Source of the DNA: an uncultured Eubacteriales bacterium
GTDB taxonomy: Bacteria > Bacillota_A > Clostridia > Lachnospirales > Lachnospiraceae
Reading direction: 5' to 3'
Length of the DNA stretch: 5,189 nucleotides
NCBI GenBank assembly: GCA_902803345.1
Contig: CADCPV010000295.1
Span: 1-5,189 of the forward strand
A program made the position numbers and the translations under genes. Positions 1-4,775 of the stretch are shown in pieces (the stretch's first letter is position 1; every line of letters starts with the position of its first letter). Below the pieces are notes generated by a model. It searched no databases. It was not told where the DNA came from and saw only the letters and a list, made by a program, of their open reading frames with translations.

Positions 1-94
1 CGAACGGCACATAAAATTAGTTCGAGATCGAAATTCGGAACTTTTTGGGACTAAATGGAACTCTTGACTTTATTAAAAGGGTACACTTTACTTT

Positions 95-134
95 AAAAAA
101 CGCCAAGAATTTTTATGTGTTCCTGGCGTTTTTT
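95..134. terminator. Bidirectional rho-independent terminator
   Basis: An 11-bp perfect inverted repeat pairs AAAAAACGCCA (95-105) with TGGCGTTTTTT (124-134). It can extend inward past one A/C mismatch through 107-109 with 120-122, leaving a loop near 110-119. An A-run flanks one side and a T-run the other, so the transcript from either strand has a GC-containing stem followed by a U-tract. On the minus strand it lies about 80 nt past the lipoprotein stop and is the natural end of the sigma/anti-sigma cluster. It could also end a plus-strand gene entering from the left. Confidence 0.88.
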
Positions 135-155
135 ATGGTGTAGAAAAGCAACAGA

Positions 156-218
156 TTATGCTTCTATCGCATTTGCATTGACCTGCTCGATCACCTTCCG
201 AATGCCCATTTCCTTCAT
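156..218 (-). CDS. Possible 20-residue peptide or truncated gene start, ATGA-coupled to the lipoprotein gene
   Basis: A 21-codon ORF begins with an ATG at 218-216 that overlaps the TGA stop of the lipoprotein gene (217-215) in an ATGA junction, the arrangement typical of termination-reinitiation coupling. The peptide begins MKEMGIRKVIEQ, ends in an Ala/Asn/Glu-rich segment and stops at TAA (158-156), 22 nt before the terminator stem. It would form a short amphipathic helix, and there is no signal or membrane segment. No family is recognised. It may be a genuine small peptide, the surviving start of a decayed gene, or a chance ORF. An internal ATG at 209, three codons in, follows AGGAA directly, too close to be a good Shine-Dalgarno. 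The ATGA junction is the only real support. Confidence 0.3.
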   Translation of the reverse strand: MKEMGIRKVIEQVNANAIEA

Positions 219-1045
219 TCTAACGGCAGGTCAAATTCAGCTGCAAAATCATACTCCAGAGCTCCTAACCCGTTCAGGACCCGGTAATGCCCCGCCGGAA
301 GCTCTCCATACGGCTCGATCCAGTACGAAAGCTCTCTGGACTGCTCCGGTGAAAGTACATATGCAAGGTCATGAACTGTGACGCTCATGAAAGGCGGAAC
401 TTCATACCAGGAGTCCCCGACCAGTACCTGCAATGCATAATATTCTCCGTAAGTGTACGCATCATCCATATGGTTTGTGAAGCGGACCGTAAGGTATTTC
501 TGATCCAGGCTGACAATCTCGTATGCCACGTCATACCTGTTCTCCGGCTCCTGTCCGATACTCATAAACTTCGTATTCCAGCTGTCCCCCAGCTGCATAA
601 ACTGCCGCGCACAGGGGAAACCGGTCAAATTTGTGAGAGTCGCAGTGCTTTTGAACGGATAGTCTGCAGTGACAGCTGCAAAGTCGAAGTCAAATTTGTA
701 TTTCTTTCCGTCTTCTGTAAAAAGAATGCCGTTTGACCAGGCAAACTGTCTCATAAATCTGTCCGAATCCACCAGATAGAAACCGAAGATCGGGTAGGTC
801 AGATCCTGAAAGCTCCAGCTTTCGACAGGTGTAGCCTTAGTCGAAGACAATGCCTTAAGAAATTCTCCTTCTTTATCCGCATCGAAAGTGGTTCTGTTTC
901 GATACGAAGTCCCGTCTTCCATATCAAAGAAGCTCAAAGCCGAGCCTTCCAGCGTCATATTTCTGAAAACTGCATTCCCTTTTCCACAGCTTGTCATAAG
1001 CATCATGACTGTCATAGCCAATAGCAGCAAAAGAATCCTCTTCAT
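215..1045 (-). CDS. Putative lipoprotein with C-terminal bacterial Ig-like domain
   Basis: This is a 276-residue protein probably exported and lipid-anchored on the outer face of the membrane. Residues 1-19 form a short basic and strongly hydrophobic signal peptide (MKRILLLLLA...). It ends in a lipobox-like MTSC with the lipidated cysteine at position 20; Met replaces the usual Leu at -3. Residues 21-165 are a beta-rich domain that I do not recognise. Residues about 170-274 resemble the Ig-like domain common in Firmicutes lipoproteins, with strand patterns such as YLTVRFTN and YGEYYALQ, a tryptophan in GDSW, and a closing ELPAGHYRV signature. The start is forced, because an in-frame TGA lies two codons upstream. 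AGGAGG (1060-1065) sits 14 nt away, a longish spacing. The gene follows the anti-sigma-like gene after 55 nt with no terminator, so it is probably the last sizeable gene of that operon. It could be an accessory sensor or a target of the sigma factor. No enzymatic motif is visible. Confidence 0.72.
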   Translation of the reverse strand: MKRILLLLLAMTVMMLMTSCGKGNAVFRNMTLEGSALSFFDMEDGTSYRNRTTFDADKEGEFLKALSSTKATPVESWSFQDLTYPIFGFYLVDSDRFMRQFAWSNGILFTEDGKKYKFDFDFAAVTADYPFKSTATLTNLTGFPCARQFMQLGDSWNTKFMSIGQEPENRYDVAYEIVSLDQKYLTVRFTNHMDDAYTYGEYYALQVLVGDSWYEVPPFMSVTVHDLAYVLSPEQSRELSYWIEPYGELPAGHYRVLNGLGALEYDFAAEFDLPLE

Positions 1046-1100
1046 CTTTCAGCGCTTTCCCTCCTGCAATGTTTTTGCTCAATTGGCTCTGTGCCTTCTG

Positions 1101-1790
1101 TCATTCCTCTCCTGACGAGGTTGTCATCATCACGGTTCCGTTGTCCTCCGCTCCCGGCGTCGGTTTCACATTCCAGCCGAACCGTTCCTTCAGCGCAGTC
1201 AGGGTTTCCTCGGAGACATCGTCCCGGACGTATACATAGTAATGTGTTGTTGTCAGTGCGTCGCCGAGATCGATAAACTTCAGGCAGACTGCGGTCTCTA
1301 TGGGGACATCCTTCAGGCTGTATACGGTCGCCCGCAGGGTTTCAGCCGGTTCAATATACTCATAATCACTGTTTTTCCAGCCGCCCTCGACCGTAATCTC
1401 CTTCAGTTTTTCTCCGACAAATGCCTCATCACAGACGCGGACCGAATGATAATCCGAAAAGTCCGAATCCAGGACAGTGGTCATATACTGCCGCTCAAAA
1501 GCGGTATCCTGAACAGTCTCCTCGGACTCATCTCCCGCAGTCGCCTTGAAGGTTTCCAAGGCCGTTTCTGCCCATTTCGTCTCCACCGGTGTCTGCGGTC
1601 CCAATTTCCCGTATAATGACTTTCCCAACATCACCGCTGCAAAAAGTCCTGCAGCAATACAGGCAGCGATGCCGACATAGTAGAATGCAGGTCTTCCGAT
1701 TTTCTTTTTATCGTTTTTCAGGAGAGCGGACGCGTATTCAGCTACGATATCCTCATCCAATTCACATAATGCATTATTCCAAAGATTCAT
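1101..1790 (-). CDS. Single-pass membrane protein, probable anti-sigma factor for the adjacent ECF sigma
   Basis: This 229-residue protein has a 30-35 residue cytoplasmic head, a membrane helix at about 36-57 (hydrophobic and Ala/Gly-rich) preceded by a KNDKKK basic stop, and an extracytoplasmic domain from about 65 to 229. The head (LCELDEDIVAEYA) resembles the head of the serpin protein upstream (IGEVRDEYIVDA), with the same acidic hxEhxxxxIV pattern. I read it as the sigma-binding segment of a clostridial anti-sigma family without a zinc finger: no HxxxCxxC is present. The outer domain contains an ETLRATVYSLKDVP stretch and a YYVYV strand. These resemble small outer domains I associate with other clostridial anti-sigma proteins. 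The C-terminal tail is Thr/Ser/Glu-rich. The start ATG has AAGGAG at 1797-1802 with 6-nt spacing. The gene lies 28 nt after sig2, which argues for co-transcription and a cognate pair. The outer signal is unknown. The role rests on context plus the short head, so it is moderately sure. Confidence 0.68.
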   Translation of the reverse strand: MNLWNNALCELDEDIVAEYASALLKNDKKKIGRPAFYYVGIAACIAAGLFAAVMLGKSLYGKLGPQTPVETKWAETALETFKATAGDESEETVQDTAFERQYMTTVLDSDFSDYHSVRVCDEAFVGEKLKEITVEGGWKNSDYEYIEPAETLRATVYSLKDVPIETAVCLKFIDLGDALTTTHYYVYVRDDVSEETLTALKERFGWNVKPTPGAEDNGTVMMTTSSGEE

Positions 1791-1818
1791 GCTCTGCTCC
1801 TTTTTCCTTCGCTCCGCA

Positions 1819-2406
1819 TCAGACAGAAAAGCCTTCCTGTTTTAGATACCGTTTCAGGCTGTTTCGGGTGCTGTTCAGTACCTTCTCCACGGTGGAAGTG
1901 CTGATCGAAAATTCTTTTGCGATATTCTTTATACTTTCCGCCCCGTAATAGCGCCGCATGAATACCGCTCTGTTTCTCTCCGGCAGTTTCCGTAAAAATG
2001 CACTGATACATCTTCCAAGCTCACGTGAGAGAACCTCATCCTCCGTGCTTTCCCGACCGGGAAGGATTTCGCCGAGTTCGGAAAGAGACCCGAGAAGCTC
2101 CCGTGGCACTTCCTTCTGGCGATTCTTTCTGCGAAGGATGTCTATCGCAGCACGCCGCTGGAGAGTCAGGAGATATGCGGGAAGGTTTCCGGGCTTTTCA
2201 GGCGGAATGCTGTTCCAGAGTTTCAGGAAAGCATCATTCACAGCCTCTTCCTGATCCCGGGAATCAGACAGGAAGCGGCCTGAAAATGCAGTCAGCTGCT
2301 TTTTATAGCGCGATTCTGCCTCCCGGAGCCCGCTTTCATCCCGCTGAAACAGCCGCTCGATGACTTTGCTGTCGCCGATGTATTCTGTTTTCGGATTCGT
2401 ATTCAT
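1819..2406 (-). CDS. ECF-type RNA polymerase sigma factor (module 2)
   Basis: This 195-residue protein is a group 4 (extracytoplasmic function) sigma factor that would bind core RNA polymerase and direct it to a small regulon. Region 2 covers about residues 25-95, with the core-binding/-10 recognition signature EEAVNDAFLKLWNSIPP (53-69) and an R-rich helix following (RRAAIDILRRKNRQ). A linker of about 30 residues is rich in Glu/Leu. Region 4 covers about 130-190, with LPERNRAVFMRRYYG and then the helix-turn-helix SIKNIAKEFSISTSTVEKVL that reads the -35 element. No region 1 or 3 is present, as expected for ECF factors. The start ATG has AAGGGGAG at 2416-2423 with 9-nt spacing. The membrane anti-sigma-like gene follows after 28 nt. 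It is clearly a diverged paralogue of the sigma factor at 3921-4481, sharing the VNDxxLxxWNxIPP signature. Confidence 0.93.
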   Translation of the reverse strand: MNTNPKTEYIGDSKVIERLFQRDESGLREAESRYKKQLTAFSGRFLSDSRDQEEAVNDAFLKLWNSIPPEKPGNLPAYLLTLQRRAAIDILRRKNRQKEVPRELLGSLSELGEILPGRESTEDEVLSRELGRCISAFLRKLPERNRAVFMRRYYGAESIKNIAKEFSISTSTVEKVLNSTRNSLKRYLKQEGFSV

Positions 2407-2434
2407 GACGATCGTCTCCCCTTCAAGGTACCTT
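2407..2434. repeat. Two 10-bp perfect palindromes flanking the sig2 ribosome binding site
   Basis: GACGATCGTC (2407-2416) lies directly between the start codon of sig2 and its Shine-Dalgarno sequence, overlapping the latter by one base. AAGGTACCTT (2425-2434) lies just upstream of the Shine-Dalgarno and touches the TATATAGTAAA box. Each is a perfect self-complementary decamer. They could be half-sites or operators for a dimeric regulator, weak RNA pairing elements, or chance. Only the palindromy is directly seen. Confidence 0.4.
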
Positions 2435-2435
2435 T

Positions 2436-2441
2436 ACTATA
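2436..2441 (-). promoter_or_regulatory. Candidate -10 element upstream of the module 2 sigma gene
   Basis: On the minus strand TATAGT lies within TATATAGTAAA (2433-2443), about 30 nt before the ATG of sig2. It matches the sigma-A -10 consensus at 5 of 6 bases. No good TTGACA-like -35 is found 16-18 nt upstream (ATTCTT at 17 nt). A CGAC tetramer directly upstream (ACGACATATATAG) could instead be the -10 core of an ECF promoter, with a weak TTAC about 18 nt further up. Auto-regulation by its own sigma factor is common in ECF families, but the sequence does not settle which polymerase form reads this site. Confidence 0.35.
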
Positions 2442-2508
2442 TATGTCGTAAAAAGGAGAAGAATCCGTAATTGTTTGTCATAAAATTTCTCTCACTGTAT
2501 TGGAAAGC

Positions 2509-3924
2509 CTATTTTAGCGAGGCTGTCACGCCGATAAACACCGGTACATCGTTGCAAAGAATCAGATAGACAAAAGGCCGGTCCAGCTTAACGACCTTTC
2601 TCACTGCAGGCTCGGAGTATTCAATCGCGGCGTCGGTCACATTGATGATCGTTGAAGCAGCTGCTTCTGTTCCCTCCCGGTTGAGCTTCAGATACGTTTT
2701 CTGCCGGATCGCACTCGCACAGAACGGAGCAGCCGTCGAATGCGCCATTTTTGTGAGATCTGCGTCCTCAGAAAAGAGTTTCCGAATGCCCATCGCTTTG
2801 ACCGTATCGGTCAGAAGATAATCCTCTTCGGCGGAAAATTCCGGGATCGTCGTCCGTACCTCTGCACCCTGCACCCGGTTCTGCCACAGGTTTTTCCACT
2901 TTTCCGCAGTCAGGGAGGCAGCAAATTCATAGATATCCGCATTGTCATCCAACGGCAGAAGGGCTGCAAAAAGAAATTCGCCGTACCGGTATGGGCGCAC
3001 GACACCGATCGCCGAATCATCCTTCAGGTAAACCGATTCCCAGGACTGCATCATGGGGACCGTTTTCGAGCTGCCGTCCGCATTCCGGAAGGTTTTTTCT
3101 TCGATGTCGTCCTCCCGGTATTCCTTTTCCCAGACGCTCCGGAAAGCAACGGCATTCAGGAGAAAGATCATGTCTTCCTCATTCGGCGTACCGCTCATGA
3201 TTTCAGGGATCATTCCGTCTGTGTAATTGCTGCACCACTCGTTGATCCTTCGGGCTGTCTCACTGTCAAAGGGTTCCGCATAGACCCCTGTGTCATACCA
3301 GTCCACGAGCGTCTGAAGATACGTTTCCTCCATTTCAAGTCCGTCAATGTCCCGGAACCACAGGGAATTGGCGAGCGTCAGTTTCTGCTTTTCGGAAAAC
3401 GGAAGTGCTTTCTCGTATGCATAAAGCTGCCTGTTCAGATCTGCAATCGAAAGTCCCAGTGTCTTTTCAAGCTCGGCTTTCGTTTCTCCGTCCGCACCGT
3501 TTGCCGCAAGTGCAAGACAGTAGTAGGCAGACAGAGGTGAGACCAGGACGTTGCCGTCCTCTGTGCTGTCCGAAATCCGCCGGAACATCTCGAAGGAAAA
3601 ATCACTGCAGGCATCACGGAGCGCGTCGGAAACCCCCGGCTCTTCCGTGCTTTGTCTCGAATAGCCCGAAAGCAGGTTTACGCTTGCCGTGAAGACCGGC
3701 CTGACAGGAGCGGCTTCTGTCAGTTCCGTTGATATCGGGACTGTTTCACTTTTTATGATTCCCCTGATGCCGAAAACTGCCGCTGCCGCAGCAAGCAGAA
3801 TGCATGCCGCGACTGCCGCGATGCGCAGCCATCGGGCACGATCATCTGAGGGGGATTTATTCGCATCAACAATATATTCGTCCCGCACCTCCCCAATGGC
3901 ATCATGTATTTTTTCTGACTTCAT
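2509..3924 (-). CDS. Membrane-anchored serpin with anti-sigma-like cytoplasmic head
   Basis: This 471-residue protein, numbered from ATG 3924, has three parts. Residues 1-33 form a cytoplasmic head (EKIHDAIGEVRDEYIVDA) like the anti-sigma head of the protein at 1101-1790. Residues about 35-57 form a membrane helix flanked by Arg and Lys. After a Thr/Pro/Glu linker, residues about 103-471 form a full-length serpin fold. Landmarks are the shutter SPLS (Ser129, Ser132) with ANGADGETKAEL, LLNAVAF (Asn257), SVWEKEY (Trp265), MGIRKLFSEDADL, the hinge REGTEAAAST (416-425), RPFVYLI (449-455) and PVFIG near the C-terminus. The hinge (P15 Gly, P14 Thr, P12-P9 AAAS) fits an inhibitory serpin, which traps serine or cysteine proteases by covalent suicide inhibition. 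P17 is Arg where Glu is usual. Canonical counting puts P1-P1' at Ala432-Ala433. The start is ATG 3924, not the in-frame TTG at 3930: it forms an ATGA overlap with the sigma stop and has AGGAGG 10 nt upstream. The likely role is an anti-sigma sensor for the upstream ECF factor. Alternatively the head and helix are a long signal sequence that releases the serpin. Confidence 0.9.
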   Translation of the reverse strand: MKSEKIHDAIGEVRDEYIVDANKSPSDDRARWLRIAAVAACILLAAAAAVFGIRGIIKSETVPISTELTEAAPVRPVFTASVNLLSGYSRQSTEEPGVSDALRDACSDFSFEMFRRISDSTEDGNVLVSPLSAYYCLALAANGADGETKAELEKTLGLSIADLNRQLYAYEKALPFSEKQKLTLANSLWFRDIDGLEMEETYLQTLVDWYDTGVYAEPFDSETARRINEWCSNYTDGMIPEIMSGTPNEEDMIFLLNAVAFRSVWEKEYREDDIEEKTFRNADGSSKTVPMMQSWESVYLKDDSAIGVVRPYRYGEFLFAALLPLDDNADIYEFAASLTAEKWKNLWQNRVQGAEVRTTIPEFSAEEDYLLTDTVKAMGIRKLFSEDADLTKMAHSTAAPFCASAIRQKTYLKLNREGTEAAASTIINVTDAAIEYSEPAVRKVVKLDRPFVYLILCNDVPVFIGVTASLK

Positions 3925-4481
3925 ATCCAAATATCCTCCTCCGAAAGCCGGGCCCGAAGTTTATCTCTTGTCCGCATCAGTATCATTTTTACCTTACCTT
4001 CACTGTATCCATAGCGCGCAGATATTTCACTGATGGAATCATAATACCAGTATCTTCTGAGGAATACTCTTCGTTCCGATGTTTTGAGAGTCGTGAGAAA
4101 ATCATCCATGATCCGTGTCAGTTCCATTGCTTCTATCTGATCATCAATGCTTTGCCCGGAAGGAATGCATTCGTCCAGTTCCTCAAAAGCAAGGTTCGGT
4201 CTTCCGCCGCCGCGTTTACTCGCAGAAAGTGTGCGCAGTTTTTTCAGAGACAGCCGACGTGTGATTTTACCCAAAAAAGCGGAAAAGAGTTCGGGGAACT
4301 GAGGCGGAATCGTGTTCCATGCCGCAAGGAGCGTATCATTGACACACTCCTGCGCATCTTCCCGATTATGCAGGATATGATCCGAGATGGAATAGCAGAA
4401 CCATCCGTATTTCATCTCCGTCTCGGAAACTGCCGCTTCGTCACGCTTCCAGAACAGTTCTACGATCTGCCTGTCTTCCAT
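3921..4481 (-). CDS. ECF-type RNA polymerase sigma factor (module 1)
   Basis: This 186-residue group 4 sigma factor has region 2 at about residues 15-90, with the signature NREDAQECVNDTLLAAWNTI (39-58) and then FSAFLGKITRRLSLKK, the helix that contacts the -10 element. A short linker (GGGRPNLAFEELDE) leads to region 4 at about 120-180, with LKTSERRVFLRRYW and the helix-turn-helix SISEISARYGYSEGKVKMIL. The longest frame begins with GTG at 4487, but the Shine-Dalgarno AGGAGG (4489-4494) is only 1 nt from that codon. The ATG at 4481 has an ideal 7-nt spacing and gives the usual family start MEDRQIVELFW, so it is preferred. The gene ends in an ATGA overlap with the serpin gene, which implies translational coupling in a near 1:1 ratio, as expected for a sigma/anti-sigma pair. 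Together with the gene at 1819 it makes two related sigma modules in one cluster. Confidence 0.95.
   Translation of the reverse strand: MEDRQIVELFWKRDEAAVSETEMKYGWFCYSISDHILHNREDAQECVNDTLLAAWNTIPPQFPELFSAFLGKITRRLSLKKLRTLSASKRGGGRPNLAFEELDECIPSGQSIDDQIEAMELTRIMDDFLTTLKTSERRVFLRRYWYYDSISEISARYGYSEGKVKMILMRTRDKLRARLSEEDIWI
3935..3942 (-). promoter_or_regulatory. Ribosome binding site of the serpin gene
   Basis: The minus strand reads GGAGGAGG here, inside the last codons of sigma 1. The AGGAGG core is 10 nt from ATG 3924 and 4 nt from the in-frame TTG 3930. The ATG is favoured by codon type and by the ATGA overlap with the sigma stop. The presence of a strong site inside the upstream gene suggests both direct initiation and coupling. 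Confidence 0.75.
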
Positions 4482-4488
4482 CTGCACA

Positions 4489-4494
4489 CCTCCT
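4489..4494 (-). promoter_or_regulatory. Ribosome binding site deciding the sigma 1 start
   Basis: A perfect AGGAGG within AAAGGAGGTG lies 7 nt before ATG 4481 but only 1 nt before the in-frame GTG 4487. This moves the start to the ATG and removes two residues from the longest frame. Confidence 0.88.
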
Positions 4495-4570
4495 TTCCCG
4501 CATTGTTGAGCCCTTCACTTATCATGTACCGTTTTTTCTGATTTGGTAACAGGGATTTTTAATTTTTTAG

Positions 4571-4619
4571 TATATAGGGACAGGTCCGGCATTATGATCG
4601 GCGAGCCTGTCCCCATGTA
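4571..4619. repeat. Long imperfect inverted repeat, REP-like or leader hairpin
   Basis: GGGACAGG (4577-4584) pairs perfectly with CCTGTCCC (4606-4613). The flanks TATATA (4571-4576) and CATGTA (4614-4619) extend the arms to 14 bp with one wobble and one mismatch in either RNA strand. The 21-nt interior contains a smaller CCG/CGG pairing. On the plus strand a TTTTT run follows at 4620-4624, as in a terminator. On the minus strand the continuation is A-rich, so it would not terminate transcripts into sigma 1. GGGACAGG/CCTGTCCC arms recall REP-type palindromes spread by RAYT/IS200-like transposases in Firmicutes. That is a family-level resemblance, and copy number cannot be judged here. Confidence 0.6.
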
Positions 4620-4675
4620 TTTTTCATGTTTGCGACGCGCAGCCTACCGATAAGAATACCCGCCTTTCTCATCAT
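4592..4675 (-). CDS. Possible 27-residue leader peptide upstream of sigma 1
   Basis: A 27-codon ORF starts at ATG 4675, or at the adjacent ATG 4672. AGGAGG at 4681-4686 gives 5-nt or 8-nt spacing. The peptide begins MMRKAGILIGRLRV and ends WGQARRS. It is basic (five Arg, two Lys), with one Trp and a weakly hydrophobic GILIG segment that is too short for a membrane helix. The stop TAA falls in the loop of the inverted repeat at 4571-4619, so a ribosome finishing the ORF would occupy one arm of that hairpin. This geometry resembles leader-peptide control of the sigma gene 110 nt downstream. No homologue is recognised. It may also be a chance ORF next to a good ribosome binding site. Confidence 0.38.
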   Translation of the reverse strand: MMRKAGILIGRLRVANMKNTWGQARRS

Positions 4676-4699
4676 GTAATCCTCCTGCCTGATATTTTT

Positions 4700-4728
4700 A
4701 CTATATACCATCTGCGGAAGAAAAGCAA
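4700..4728 (-). promoter_or_regulatory. Candidate sigma-A promoter for the small ORF and sigma 1
   Basis: On the minus strand TTGCTT (4728-4723) is followed after 17 nt by TATAGT (4705-4700). The -10 matches consensus at 5 of 6 bases and the -35 at 3 of 6, with ideal spacing. A start near 4693 would lie about 20 nt before the small ORF. The same TATATAGTAAA string surrounds the -10 candidate of sig2. Confidence 0.45.
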
Positions 4729-4775
4729 ACACTTCATCATTCATAACGGGAAGGACAGAACAAAGCAAAAAAAGA

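Noticed and set aside
1..67. Possible C-terminal tail of a plus-strand gene entering from the left (open in frame 2 to TGA 65-67 and in frame 1 to TAA 52-54)
   Set aside because: The stretch is too short to choose a frame or recognise a family. The terminator at 95-134 would suit such a gene, but that is not enough.
64..92. TTGACT-17-TTTACT as a plus-strand sigma-A promoter
   Set aside because: It would fire straight into the terminator at 95-134 with no plus-strand gene behind it; probably chance in AT-rich sequence.
1101..1790. Zinc-binding (ZAS) anti-sigma domain in the module 2 membrane protein
   Set aside because: No HxxxCxxC motif is present in the head; the anti-sigma role rests on context and head similarity instead.
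2740..3540. A 266-codon open frame on the plus strand within the serpin gene
   Set aside because: It lies entirely antisense to a gene with clear serpin motifs, has no good ribosome binding site or domain, and is rich in residues expected from reading a GC-rich gene backwards.
3804..4541. A 245-codon plus-strand open frame across sigma 1
   Set aside because: It is antisense to the sigma factor with recognisable regions 2 and 4; no Shine-Dalgarno or protein family is evident.
4495..4555. TGTTAC followed by CGGTAC on the minus strand as an ECF autoregulatory promoter of sigma 1
   Set aside because: The 14-nt spacing is short for ECF promoters and the same pair is not found upstream of sig2, so there is no second instance to support it.
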